A DNA stretch of 64,000 bases from Ephemerocybe angulata (taxonomy: Eukaryota; Basidiomycota; Agaricomycetes; Agaricales; Psathyrellaceae), in contig JAACJK010000002.1 of the NCBI GenBank assembly GCA_013368325.1, positions 1 through 64,000 on the forward strand. Direction: 5' to 3'. The notes under the pieces were generated by a model. The model worked only from the letters and a program-made list of their open reading frames with translations. It had not been told where the DNA came from and ran no database searches. Positions 47,759-59,326 of the stretch are shown piece after piece. How positions within the stretch are numbered: position 1 is the stretch's first letter; every line of letters starts with the position of its first letter. The position numbers and the translations under genes are program-made.

Positions 47759-49866
47759 TCATATGACTTTCACGTATAGAGTGAGAGGAGAAACCATAAA
47801 GTAACGGTTTCCAGGAGCTAACTGCTGCCCAATGAAACGGGGGTTCGACTCCATATCTACGGGACGAACCCTTCCCAGACCGACAACCATATATTGGCCA
47901 AGTGTCGCGAGAAACCCAACTATTCTTACCTCGTTCTTTTTCGCGAGAGAGTCTTCAAGGAACGCCTTGCTTCGCTCGTCGTCGAAAAGACGTCTGCCGC
48001 CATATTTCATATCGCGGAACACGGGCGCAGGGTAGAGGCGATAGGAGGGCGGGGAAATTCTTGTATCGACAAAAAGGGATTCATTTGGATCGTCTGGATA
48101 TCGCGTCAGGGTGAATTTCGCCAGAAGTGTGTAGAAGCGCATTCGGGTGCGGTGTGAGATCCAAGCACTGTTGAGTTCCAACTCTAGAATCGATGCGTGA
48201 GTTAAACGAAGCACCGGATACCACGCAGTGCCCTACTGACCGATCCGGGAGACTCTGCTGGCGATGCATTCTTTCTTATGCAATGCATCCCAATCGACTG
48301 TTTGACATTCTATTGAGCAATATACTCGGGTGCGGCACCACGAGCACTCTGCACCCTTGAGATTGTATCGATAGGAATTTGTCGTTGTGCCACTCGTGTT
48401 GTAATGCTATAATGTAGGGTAAGCGCCAAAACACGGGCACGTTAGAAGTACAACATACCTGGAAATTGTCACAGAGGGGCACATCTTCGAGATGCGCCAT
48501 CTCGGCGTAGGCGGTTTTGTATACAATTCCAGATGATATGAACTCCCTCCACACGGGGATCTCCTCTAAACTGGCCATGGTCTGGCTTGGGATCCTCGCG
48601 GCGACCTCTTCGATGGCAAAGTAGATCTGGGGATGATAGGCCATGGTGTTCAAGACCTTCAAAGGGTTGTTGCGCCATTTGTTGAAGGGCTGCAATCCGA
48701 CGCGGAGCGGAGAGAGCAATCATGGATGATAATGTTCAGGAGGCCCGCCTTGATGAGTTCTGGAACGACCTTGAGGACTTCCTGAGCGGTCGGGTTCACC
48801 AGTGGGAAGATCTCAGAGGCGACCGTCACCGCAAGCGAAACTTCGCCGGGTTGCGACAGCTTATCCGAGAAGTCCAAAGCAAGTTTCAAGACCGTCGCCG
48901 AGAACTGGTCCTGGATAAGTCTCCTCTGTAGGACATGGGAGCCACGAAGAAGCTCTGCCATGCGATAGATTATAAAGAGCCCCCATGCCCCTTGTCTGGT
49001 GGAACTCGAGTTTGCCTCTTGACCGCCTTGCTTGAAGACCATTTCCCACTGTCGACAGCGGAACGTGAAGGACTTTGCGAATCGTTTCTGCCAGCTCTTC
49101 TTCCAGGAATCCTTAATCTTCTCCAGTAGGATTTCGCGAAGCGACTCTTCGTCTGTGCAAAACCAAAAGAGGTGCAACACCGGATGGATGGATCCCTCAT
49201 AGCCGGCTCTGGTTAGGAGAGGTGTCTCGGCCTCGAGCCATTCTGCTTCGAACGGATCCGTCGTCCAGAGATCCAAAGCGGAGTGCACAACGCGCTCAGC
49301 CAAGAGCGTCTCCGGCTCGTTCTTGAGTCCTAAAACAAGGAGCTGGGCGAAGACCATGGCTAGCCGGGATACAGCGAGGTAGACCCTCCCAACCCGCTCA
49401 TTTGTAGCCAATTGCGCATAGGGTGCTTCCGCGAAGAAGGTTAGCCAGGAGATCAAACCGTCCAGGTTTCGCTGGAGGATCGAGTAAACTTGTGTCTTTC
49501 CTTCATCGGTGAGGTGTTCGGTCCCGTTGCAGGCCACCGATAGGATATGTATTGCCTGTATCTTTGCACGGTGTGGGTCCTCTCTTGGCTCGGTGTTGGG
49601 GGTTGGGGCGTCATCCGGTACAGGAGCGGAGCGGAGTTCAAGTTGCGCCAGGGCGACTGTAAGCGCTTGTATACGGTGAGCAAGGGTGATGTCCGTCGGC
49701 CATTCTTGCATGAGCTTGTTATAATCCCGCAGCGATCCAGCTTCCACGCCTCCAAGTAGCTGAATGAACCAATAGTATATTAGCATGTCATTTCTGCCAG
49801 CAACCGAGTCGAGACACTAACCTGCTCGAATCGAGTCGCGGAGTATTGGGAAGGTCGGGCTGCCAT
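47759..49866 (-). CDS. MYND-type zinc-finger protein, family gene 7 (C-x4-H form, frame broken)
   Basis: Exon 1 (ATG at 49866) is MAARPSQYSATRFEQ, spliced to LLGGVEAGSLRDYNKLMQEW. The helical region is intact to LLNIIIHD near 48720. The reading then continues in another frame at LLSPLRVGLQPFNKWRNNP; one extra A/T at 48718-48719 would join them. Both sides align with genes 4-6, so this is a one-base loss, either real or an error. The exon ends VPLCDNFQ. The finger reads HYNTSG, ECSWC, YCSIEC and DWDALHKKEC. The last exon has ELELNSAWISHRTRMRFY and GQYMVVGLGRVRPV and ends at 47759. It is the source-type sequence for the fragment at 44625. Confidence 0.8.
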
Positions 49867-50514
49867 CGCCTTCGAGCGACGAGGTCTTCAGGTGTTAATG
49901 AAGTGGGTAGTTTTAAACCAACCAGGCCTGCATGGTTAAATACTGGCTAGGAGGCATGCATGGCTAAATACCGGCCAGAAGGCATGCATGTCGTATTGAT
50001 GATGAAACACAAGAGCAGGTTGTCGACCTGCAATGCCTTGTCTGGAGTCCATAACACAAAGGTTCACCCGCATCTCCCAAGGAGACAGCCTTGAGCCCCG
50101 GCACGTTTCAGGTTAACCTTAGAGCTCTATAACGTGGGGGGCAACAAAGCAGGACATGGCCAGGCTCTTGTATCAGGAATCTGAAGGGCAATTGCTTGCT
50201 TGGGATAGGCGGTCGTGCTGTTGAACGGGACGATTGGCGTACGGCTTGAATCGCTCCTCGTTCGGGTTTTAGGCTAAGGATGAGAGTCAACGAGAAACAG
50301 CCTGAGTGGATGGACCCGCGGTCCCGCGGTGATCAGAGATCTCCCAGGGTCCATGGACCGATGGTCTCCGGGAATTCGAATCCGGATACCTCGCAGATTC
50401 CGTCATTCCTCACAATGGGGCTATCAAAAATCCTCGAAGCCCGCTTGAAAATCTGGTGGAGTCATCTTCCCTCCTCCCATCTTCCCCATATCTTATACTT
50501 ACTTATACCATTAA
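49867..50514. other. Intergenic region between divergent genes
   Basis: This is the upstream region of MYND gene 7 (minus) and pyridoxal kinase (plus). It contains the tandem repeat at 49925-49990. A stretch near 50378 (gggaattcgaatccgg) looks like a tRNA T-arm, but no cloverleaf fits around it. No gene is called. Confidence 0.5.
49925..49990. repeat. 28-bp tandem repeat, about 2.4 copies
   Basis: Units at 49925-49952 and 49953-49980 share GGC(C/A)TGCATGG(T/C)TAAATAC(T/C)GGC, followed by a partial third unit 49981-49990. They lie about 60 nt upstream of the MYND gene 7 start on its 5' side. I see no evidence for a role. Confidence 0.75.
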
Positions 50515-51852
50515 ATGGCTCCTTCAGAGGAGCGAGTGCTGAGCATCCAGTCTCACGTAGTCTTCGGCTATGTTGGAGGCAAAGCCGCCGTCTTCCCCTT
50601 GCAATGCCTCGGATACGACGTCGATGTAAGTAGTAAACTCTCCGTTATCTCTCAATTGCCCGATTACTGAGCTGTATATCCACAAGGTAGTCAACACAGT
50701 GAATTTCTCTAACCATGCCGGTGAGTTTAGCTGCCTGGCTCTATTTGTGTCGATAACCAAGGAGGTCTGACGATGTCTTCGTAGGTTACGGTCGGTCGGG
50801 CGGATCCAAGACGACGGCCGCAGAGTTGAACTCGATCTTCGCGAGCATGGAGCAGAACGAGCTTCTCATGCCTACTCGTCTCTTGACAGGTTCGTCAACG
50901 CAATCCTGGAGTATAAAGTGCATGAGCCGACATAGTGTTCTGAAGGATACATCCCCGGGGCCGAAGCCTTGTCCGCTGTGGAAAAGCTGGCTAGCAAGTT
51001 GAAGCATGCCCGACCGAGTTTAACTTACCTGCTAGATCGTGAGTCGACCTATTGTATAACTGCACACAATGCTCATATAAATTTGTAGCCGTAATGGGGG
51101 ACGCGGGGAGACTATATGTAGCCCCTGATGTGATTCCGGTCTACCGCGAGATGCTTCCTCTGGCGACTATCATCACCCCGAACTGGTTCGAGGCAGAGTG
51201 CGTCTCCCTCTCCTCACTTTATGCCCAGCTTCGCTCATCCCATCATCGCAGAGTACTCACCGGGGTCGAGCTAACAGACCTAGCCTCCCTCCGCAAAGCC
51301 CTGTCAATCCTCCACACCGAATACCACGTCCCCAACGTCGTAATCACCTCCATACCCCTAAAGCAATGGCTCGTCGACTGCCTCCCCTCCCCAATCCGCC
51401 CGCCCCACGGGGACCACATCCTCTGCATCACATCCTCGACCGCAGACGCCCACCCCTCGGGCACCCCATCCCTCGTCCACGCGCAATACGTCGCCACCAT
51501 CCCCGGATACTTCTCAGGTGTGGGCGACCTCTTCTCCGCGCTGCTGCTAGCCCACTTCCATCCGCACGAACCGCCGAAGAGCCCTGGAGCGACGGTGCTG
51601 TCGGAAGCGGTTTCGAAGGCGCTGGTGAAGACGCATACGATGCTTCAGCTTACGCATGAACGAGCTAGTAAGCTTCCTGAGGACGAACGGCACCCTTCGG
51701 ACGACGAGCTCGACGGTGCGGATCCCCTGCGGAAGACGCGGCGGATGAGGGGTAGGGAGTTGGCTTTGATCCAGGGGCAGGATATCATCAGGGGCTCCGG
51801 GCTGGACGATACCAGGCCGTTGAAGGAATGGATTACATTCTGGAGTCAGTAG
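50515..51852 (+). CDS. BUD16: Pyridoxal kinase
   Basis: The enzyme phosphorylates pyridoxal, pyridoxine and pyridoxamine with ATP in the vitamin B6 salvage pathway, in the cytosol; it belongs to the ribokinase fold. ATG at 50515 starts [20 protein letters not shown], then [17 protein letters not shown]. After introns come [38 protein letters not shown], then [20 protein letters not shown] and ITPNWFEAE, the typical substrate-binding segments. An intron near 51200-51250 separates FEAE from VLTGVELTD. The nucleotide-binding loop [16 protein letters not shown], with the catalytic Asp in GVGD, is complete. The tail has an extra charged segment ([16 protein letters not shown]). It is a housekeeping gene next to the MYND clusters. 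Confidence 0.94.
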
Positions 51853-52052
51853 ACTATGTAGAGAAGTCGTAGAGATTAGAATTGAATTTGAATACCCTGG
51901 AAGAGCTTGTTTGCCAGTGCTTGGAATGAAAGGCATTGCCGTCATCGCCCCTGTCCGCGGCGATCGCTGGCTGAACTGCGCCAGGACGACCATATAATAC
52001 GGTCCTAATCTTTCTCACTCATATACCACTCAACACTCGGTTACCCGGAACT

Positions 52053-53496
52053 ATGGATCCAGAAGTCCCTTTGGTGGTGGATAACGGAACTGGGGTGCGT
52101 GCTTTCGCCTCATCGTCGCCATGTAGCAGCATAACGCGCGAGCTGGCTGCGCTGCGGGATACGCCCACCGATCCTGATACGCTTTCCATGATATAGTTCG
52201 TGAAAGTAGGCTACGCAGGCTCCAACTTTCCAGAACATGGTGCGTTCCCCGACAACCTCGTACTAGGCCATATCGCTCACAGGCGAGCTCGCAGTCTTCC
52301 CATCCATCGTCGGCCGGCCCATCCTGCGCGCAGAGGAGCGCGTAGGCAGGAACATTATCAAGGATGTCATGATCGGCGACGAGGCGGAGGAGAATCGCAA
52401 CTTCCTGCAGGTCACCCAGCCCATGGAGCACGGCATCGTGAAGAACTGGGAGGACATGAAGCTGCTGTGGGACTACACGTTCGACCAGAAGCTCAAGGTC
52501 GATCCGAAGGGGCGCAAGGTGCTGCTGACGGAGCCGCCGATGAATCCGAAGGTCAACAGGCAGAGGATGTGCCAGGTCATGTTTGAGGAGTACGGGTTCG
52601 ATGGGGTCTATATCGCGATTCAGGCCGTGTTGACACTCTACGCGCAGGGTGCGTTGCTATACGTGATCACCGCACATCTCCCACCGCTGATCATTCTCTC
52701 GCTATAGGTTTGACGACCGGAGTCGTCGTGGATTCCGGAGACGGTGTAACGCACATTGTGCCGGTGTACGATGGCTATGCCATGCCGCATCTCACACGGC
52801 GACTGGACATCGCAGGACGAGACGTGACGCGGTATCTGATCAAGCTCCTCCTGATGCGGGGCTACGCCTTCAACCGCACGGCCGACTTCGAGACCGTGCG
52901 CCAGATCAAGGAGAAGCTGTGCTACGTCAGCTACGACCTCGACCAGGACACGCGCCTCGCGGAGGAGACGACCGTGCTCGTCGAGAGCTACACCCTCCCC
53001 GACGGCCGGACGATCAAGGTCGGCTCGGAGCGCTTTGAGGCGCCGGAATGCATGTTCCAGCCGCACCTGGTCGATATCGAGCAGCCGGGTGTTGCGGAGA
53101 TGCTGTTCGGAGCGATCCAAGCCGCGGCTGTCGATGTTCGCACTGATCTGTACAAACATATCGTGTTGTCTGGTGGCTCGAGCATGTACCCCGGTCTGCC
53201 CAGTCGACTGGAGAAGGAGATGAAGCAGCTGTATCTGACGAGGGTGCTGAATGGGGACCCTGCGCGATTGAATGTGCGCCTTGTTTCCCTCTATTTTGTA
53301 TTCTTGGGATGCTTATAATCTGCTGCAGAAATTCAAGATCAAGATTGAAGACCCGCCTCGCCGGAAACACATGGTTTTCCTTGGTGGAGCTGTTCTTGCA
53401 GATATCATGAAGGGTCGTCAAGACTTCTGGATCTCGAGGGAGGAGTGGTACGAGCAGGGCGTGAGGGCTTTGGATAAGCTTGGACGGGCGGACTGA
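52053..53496 (+). CDS. ARP2: Actin-related protein 2 (Arp2/3 complex subunit)
   Basis: Arp2 forms, with Arp3, the actin-like seed of the Arp2/3 complex that nucleates branched actin at endocytic sites. ATG at 52053 starts [14 protein letters not shown]. Introns separate [14 protein letters not shown] and [15 protein letters not shown]. Further landmarks are [73 protein letters not shown] and a final exon [20 protein letters not shown] with [11 protein letters not shown]. Phosphate-binding loops are complete and no frame break is seen. Its 3' exon and flank are copied, in decayed form, at 58706-58850, which marks it as the left anchor of the downstream tandem duplication. Confidence 0.96.
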
Positions 53497-53878
53497 GGCC
53501 TTTCACGACATGTAATGGACTTGCGGTAATACACGGTTTCTGCGTTTACTCCATACAATGAGATCGGTGAACATGTTTCTTCACCGTCATTGGCCGTTTT
53601 GATTGACGCCCAGGAAACCATCGCTGGCGCCCATCGAATGATGCGATTAACCTAGCCATCCTCGCCCTAGTGTACCATGGTCATACTCGCCATATCTGTA
53701 TTGCTCGCAAACGTCGATAACAAGCCGCATGCGCCCTTTTCATTCTCCAGATTCCCGGGCGTGGCAGTCGGGAGCTACAACAGGCGCGCGGAACACACAA
53801 ACAAACACCACTGTTGTCCCTCAACGTCAGCCTCCATTACCAGCACCTCAATCCCCGCCATTCGTGTCCAATTCACTC
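53497..53878. other. ARP2 3' flank and MYND gene 8 upstream region
   Basis: This stretch is the parent of two copies. The gttttgattgacgcccagg segment near 53592 recurs near 56312 and 58982. The tatggtcatactcgcca-type segment near 53673 recurs near 59079. No gene is present. Confidence 0.7.
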
Positions 53879-56038
53879 ATGCCAAGATCTGCGGAGACTT
53901 CAATGTCTGCAGCTCAGAGGCGCAAAATCGAATCGGTGCGCTACTACGCACAATCTCGCAGTCTTCCACTGATCATCTCCAAAGTACCTCACTTCAGCTG
54001 AAGCAGGATCCAAGGAACACATCGACAAACTGAGCCATGACTGGCCGACAGACCATTCCCATTCCCTACGCCTCGTTTCAATCGTTCTGCGACACATTAG
54101 CAGCACCAGCCCGCCATCCCGGCGCGAATACGCGGACGAACGAAGTCGTCGACACCTCACCCCCGAAGAGATTCGCGCCGTCGATCTCATGGAATCCTGC
54201 GTCCCCTGTGCAAAGAGCGCGCTCCGCTCCCTCGTCGGAGAGGACGCTGAACACATGCGAGCTATGTTCGATATCTTCCGGGAACATATACACCCGCTCT
54301 TGGACTGGTTGGTGTACTTCTTGCGGAATTGGGATCTTATGTGGCGGGATTATGTTGCCCATCCTGGGTTCCAAGGGACGGTCGCGGTCTGTTCCATGAT
54401 TTTGCTGTTGCTGAATACGGGGGCAGAGCCCTATTTCTCGGATGACCCTCGGGCTCTCGGGCGCATGGTGGATATAGTTCTTTCGGTTTGGATGGCTGGG
54501 GTGAACGACGAGGGGGCGAACTCATCTCCAAGGGTATGGGGTTCGTATGTTGGGCTAATAATTGAGGCTTTTAGGATATGTGTGTGCGGGCGGTTCTCTG
54601 GAGCTAAGGATATCTTGTTCGAGAGGGTCGGCGGCTTCAGGACTCTCCAATTACTGGCCGACGCCTGCGCACGAAGGCTCGCGGAATGGGAGACCGTTCA
54701 CAGGGGGCAGTATACGCGAAACCCCCAGAGCACCGACACAAAAGGACTCGAGGCTATCCTACAAGCTGCTCAAGGTTTGACAACCCGCATCGAAGGCTTC
54801 TCCAGGGCGATATTCAACACTAGGTTCTATGTCATAGCGATAGGAACCGCTGGGCATTTCAAGGGCATTCTGAAGGGGGAAACCACCGTCGCTGTCGATT
54901 TGGTTAAGGACTTGTTCCCTCCGAAGGAACCTCGAGGATTCGATTGGTGCCACATTGTACCGCAGCTTCTTGCGTCCGGGCTACTGAACATCATCCTCGA
55001 TGACTTGGTCACAAGAAGGGCTGGGCGAGCAGAGGCTCAACCGTTCTCGACAGTATGGAAAGAAGATCCTCTGGACTGGCTGCAAAGAATGGCACACTAC
55101 CCACGCATTGGCGCAGCGTTGGTCGATGCAGTCGGGGCGGTGCCCAATGAAACCAGGCGGGCCATCAGCTCCCACCCTATTGCAAAGAAAGTTTACACAG
55201 AGTTCGCCCGTGTCTATATTTCTACTCAAGTGGTGCACAAAAGCCTCAGCGGGGACACCAGTCCGATTCTATACTGCGACTCTCTCAAGGTATGCTTTCC
55301 TTTTCGTGACCAGCTCTGTATCATTTGCACTAGTACTGAACTTGTTTGTAGCACCAAGATATAGAGAGCTCGGGTCTAGTACGAGCCCGTGAAGAATCCA
55401 GGGAATGTTCGTGGTGTCGTGTTACCATTTACTGTTCTATCGAGTGCCAAAAAGAAGATTGGCATAGAATCCACCGGAAAGAGTGTCCACAAAAACGAGT
55501 TTATCGGATTGGTGCGTATGCGACGCTTTGACCCACTGCACTTTTTGTAACCCGCCTTACTTGGAAACCCTTTCTCTTCATAGACCGTCAGCTCCAGGAC
55601 GTGTGGATATCACAACGATCGAGAAGATTCTATCTTGCCCGTCTGGATTATCGAATACGAGCCGCCATGGGGGCCTGCGACCCGGACTATGTCCGAAACC
55701 TCCCTCCCAGTGCAAACGTCTGTTCCTTCACCTTAGTCGACTACAGGGAAAAGCCTCCCAGGCTTGCAGCATGCGTGGAGCCCTCGATTGACTACGCCAG
55801 GAGGACTGCGGGTGTCGCAAGGCTTGCCCTCTTCAATGATGAACGGGAAAAAGAAGTCCTTGTCGATTGGGAAGTTAACAAGAATGTGCATTTGGCTGCC
55901 TCTATTTCGCCCTTCGTTGGACGCTATGTGGTTCTCGTTCTGGGACGGTTTCTTCGTGTCCCCGACCCTTCGGGAAGTGATTCCTACAAGTACGAAGCGA
56001 TCAACGGGTTTCTTAGGATCGCGGAGGTAGATAGTTAA
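53879..56038 (+). CDS. MYND-type zinc-finger protein, family gene 8 (C-x4-H form, tandem unit 1)
   Basis: Exon 1 ends SAAQRRKIES (ATG at 53879; a second in-frame ATG at 53905 matches the only start kept in gene 10). An intron leads to YLTSAEAGSKEHIDKLSHDW and a helical region with ALRSLVGEDAEHMRAMFDIF and HPLLDWLVYFLRNW. It ends YCDSLK. The finger exon reads HQDIES, ECSWC, YCSIEC and DWHRIHRKEC. The last exon is DRQLQDVWISQRSRRFYL onward with GRYVVLVLGRFLRVPDPSG and the end FLRIAEVDS. It is the first of three near-identical units. The CDS motif replaces CDN here and in genes 9 and 10. Confidence 0.87.
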
Positions 56039-56148
56039 TGGTCATCGGCGAGCGCTACAACATGCCATGTTACTGGACATACTTCCAAAAATGTAATGTA
56101 AGAGAAGTGAAGTAAACGGCCCTACGGGAGGCTGAGGGCAGAACGCCC

Positions 56149-56268
56149 TCAATCACTGTCGCTCTGCTCCTGTAAGAAAGCAGCAATGCTGTTTCGCGCG
56201 TTTGGCTACAGGAACAAACGGGTTAAGGTCGCGGTGCCACTTTCTCCTCCTCGTTCTCTTCAGGTTCG
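56149..56268 (-). pseudogene. Partial copy of the HIRIP3-like gene 3' end
   Basis: Read on the minus strand, this copy has the last coding exon of the gene at 61561: NARNSIAAFLQEQSDS, with the final Glu changed to Asp, then TGA at 56151-56149. The preceding intron has lost its 5' half and donor. Upstream of it, PEENEEEKVAPRP aligns without gaps to PEASEGEEIVPRR of the parent only if the parent gains one base. The match stops at about 56268, where ARP2 3' flank sequence begins (ggtttctgcgt). Confidence 0.8.
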
Positions 56269-56421
56269 GTTTCTGCGTGTTGGCGGTTCCGTGCCAACTT
56301 TATCGCCATGTGCCATTTTGATTGACGCCCAGGAACCCGCGCCGGCGCGCGGAACACGCAGTCTAAGACAAACAACACTGTTGTCCCTCAACGTCCATTA
56401 CCAGCACTCGGGCAAAGTTCC

Positions 56422-58572
56422 ATGTCAAGAACTGTGGACACTCCAATGTCTGGAGTTCAGAGGCGCAAGATCGAATCGGTGCGCTACTACGCACAACCTC
56501 GCAGTCTTCCACTGAGCTTCAACAAAGTATCTCACTTCAGCTGAAGCAGGATCCACGCAGCACATCGAAAATCTGAGCTATGACTGGCCAACAGACCACT
56601 CCCACTCCCTCCGCCTCGCCTCAATCGCTCTGCGACACATAAGCAGCACCAGCCCGCCGTCCCGGCGCGATTCAGAAGAACGAAGTCGACACCTCACCCC
56701 CGAAGAGATTCGCGCCGTCGATCTCATACAATCCTGCGTCCCATGTGCGGAGAACGCGCTTCGTTCCCTCGTCGGCGAGGGCGAAGCGCACATGCGCAGC
56801 ATGTTCGACATCTTCCGCGAACATATCCATGCGCTCCTGGACTGGCTCGTGTACTTCGTGCGGAATTGGGATCTTGTCATGCCGGGTGTCCCCATTCCCA
56901 CTTCAAGTTTCCATGGCACCATCGCGGCCTCCGTTATGATTCTAGGACTGCTGAACACGGGCCCGGAGGCGTACTTCGCGGACGACCCGCGGGCGCTCAG
57001 GCGGATGGTGGATATCGTGCTTTCGATTTGGATGGCTGGGGTAAACGATCAGGAGGCGAACTCGCGTCCACGGGAGTGGGGTTTATCTGTCAGGCCCATT
57101 GTCGATGTGTTCAGAATATGTGTGGTCGGGCGGTCCTCTGGAGCCAAGGATGTCTTGTTTGAGAGGGTCGCCGGGTTCAGGACGCTCCAGCCGCTGGCGG
57201 ACGCCTGCGCGCGAAGGCTTGCTGAATGGGAGAACGCGCATCGGGGAATGTATACGCGGAACCCGCGGGGCACCGATATATGGGGACTTGAGGCTATCTT
57301 GCATGCTGCTCAAAGTTTGACAGGCCGCATCGAAGGCTTTTCCAGAGCCCTTTGTAATGCTGAGTTCCAGACACTAGCGATGGGCATTGCTGGGCATTTC
57401 AAGGGCGTTACGAGGGGGCCAAACACCGTCGCTGTTGAGTTGGTTCAGGACTTGTTCCCTCCCAAGGAACCTCGAGGATTCGATTGGTGCCACATCGTAC
57501 CTGAGCTGCTTGCTACGGGGCTTCTAGAAATAATCCTCGATGATTTGGTCGCGAGAAGGGGTGGGGAGAGCGAAGCTCAACTTTTCTCGATGGCATGGAG
57601 AGAGGATCCTCTGGAATGGCTTCAAAAGACGGCGCACTACCCCCGCATCGGCGCGGCGTTGGTCAGTGCCGTCGCCTCAATACCTAATTCAACTAAAGGG
57701 GAGCTCAACTCCCACCCAATTGCGAAGAAATGTTGGAAGGAGTTCGTCGATAAGTACGCCATTACTCACCTGGTGCACAAACACCTCAAGGAAGGAGTCG
57801 ATACGGGTCTGTACTGTGACTCTCTGAAGGTGCGTTTCGCTTTTCCTGACCTTATTGTAACTTTTCATTGAACTTGCTTATAGCACCAAGATACAGTGGA
57901 TACCTCAAGTCTGGTACGAGCATCGGAAAGGTATAGAACATGTTCGTGGTGTCGTGTGGCCATATACTGCTCTGTCCAGTGCCAGAAAGAAGACTGGCAT
58001 AGAATCCACCGCAAGGAATGCCAACAAAAACGGGTCTATCGGATTGGTGCGTACTATGCAACTTGAACACTTGGACCAAGCTCTTGGAACTTAGATGGAC
58101 ACATTTCCTTTGTGTAGACTGTCAGCTTCAAGATGTCTGGATATCGCAGCGATCAAGAAGGTTCTACCTTCACGACATGCCATATCGAATGCGATCAGCC
58201 AACGCCGCCTCAGACTCCCCAATGGATGCCTCCCCGGGCTCCCCCACAGCATTAAACGACTATTCGTTTACCTTCATCGACCACAGGAAGAACCCTCCTC
58301 ATATTTGGATTTCCGTGATCGCTTTCTCCCTCATCGGGGTGTATATGCGTAATGTGCACGAGCTCTTCAATGATGACCGGGAGCAGAAAGTCTTCAATGA
58401 TTGGGAAAGGAATAGGAATGTACATTTGGCTGCCTCCGTTTTTCCCTTCATTGGACGATATGTGGTCCTCGTTATGGGACGGTTTCGTCGTGTCCCCGAT
58501 CCTTCGGAGAGTGGTTCCTACAAGTACGAAGTGATCAATGGGTTTCTTAGGATCGCGGAGGTAGATAATTAG
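56422..58572 (+). CDS. MYND-type zinc-finger protein, family gene 9 (C-x4-H form, tandem unit 2)
   Basis: Exon 1 (ATG at 56422, second ATG at 56446) ends SGVQRRKIES, spliced to YLTSAEAGSTQHIENLSYDW. The helical region contains HMRSMFDIFREHIHALLDWL and ends YCDSLK. The finger reads HQDTVD, TCSWC, YCSVQC and DWHRIHRKEC. The last exon starts DCQLQDVWISQRSRRFYLH and is the most diverged of the three units: the middle is replaced by ISVIAFSLIGVYMRNVHELF, while GRYVVLVMGRFRRVPDPSES and FLRIAEVDN are kept. No frame break is seen. Confidence 0.87.
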
Positions 58573-58705
58573 CGGTTATAGACGAGTCATTTTGCTTGGC
58601 ATCCTTCCAAAAAAGTAATATTCAGAGAAATGAAGGTAAACTGTCCTAGCTGAGGCCCGCATTCTACCCTCATTCATTATCGCTCTGCTCCTGTATGAAA
58701 GCAGC
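58573..58705 (-). pseudogene. Short copy of the HIRIP3-like 3' end
   Basis: The sequence past the gene 9 stop matches the flank of gene 10. At 58670-58705 it matches the last codons of the HIRIP3-like gene on the minus strand (FLQEQSD-type region and stop). The match ends abruptly at gaaagcagc and ARP2 sequence follows. Confidence 0.72.
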
Positions 58706-58850
58706 ACCCTGAGAGATTGAATGTGCGCCTCATTTCCTTTTATTTGATTTCCTACGATGCTCATAATATTCTACAGAAATCATGAAGGGTCGTCAAGACT
58801 TCTGGATCTCGAGGGAGGGGTGGTACGAACAAGGCGTGAGGGCAGATTGA
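58706..58850 (+). pseudogene. Truncated, decayed copy of the ARP2 3' end
   Basis: The copy starts inside the second-last ARP2 exon (ccctgagagattgaatgtg, parent at about 53261), keeps a diverged last intron, and jumps to [18 protein letters not shown] with most of the last exon deleted. It ends at a TGA at 58848-58850. The copied flank continues (ggcctttcacgagattta...) toward gene 10. It cannot make a functional Arp2. Confidence 0.85.
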
Positions 58851-59326
58851 GGCCTTTCACGAGATTTAATAGATTTATGGTAATACATGATTTCTACCTT
58901 CATGCCGTACAATAAGATCGGTGATCATGCATCAGTTGGCGGGAATCCGCGCCCACCTGCGGTCCAGGAGGGTCCAGGGCCATTTTGATTGACGCCCAAG
59001 AACCCATCGCTGGCCAATCGCTGGCGCCCAGCGCACGATGCGATTACAGTAACCTAGCCATCATCACCCTAGTGTACTATGGTCATACTCGCCATATCTG
59101 TATTGCTTGAAGCCTTCGACAACAAACCTGTGACGCAGGTGCCCTTTTCATTCTCACAGATTCCCAGGCTTGACCGTACCGTAGGGAGCTAAAATAGGCG
59201 CGCGGAAAGTACACACAAACACCACTCTTGTTCCTCAACCTCCATTACTTACCAGCACCTCAACTCTGGGCATTCGCGCCCAAATCACGGCCAACAGCTA
59301 TCACGCCAAGAACTGCGGAAACTCCA
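58851..59326. other. Copied ARP2 3' flank and MYND gene 10 upstream region
   Basis: This is a diverged copy of 53497-53878, including ttttgattgacgcccaa and the tatggtcatactcgcca segment. It is not a gene. It extends the duplicated unit up to gene 10. Confidence 0.7.

Noticed and set aside
50375..50395. tRNA T-arm-like sequence gggaattcgaatccgg
   Set aside because: No acceptor stem, D-arm or anticodon arm pairs correctly within 90 nt on either strand.
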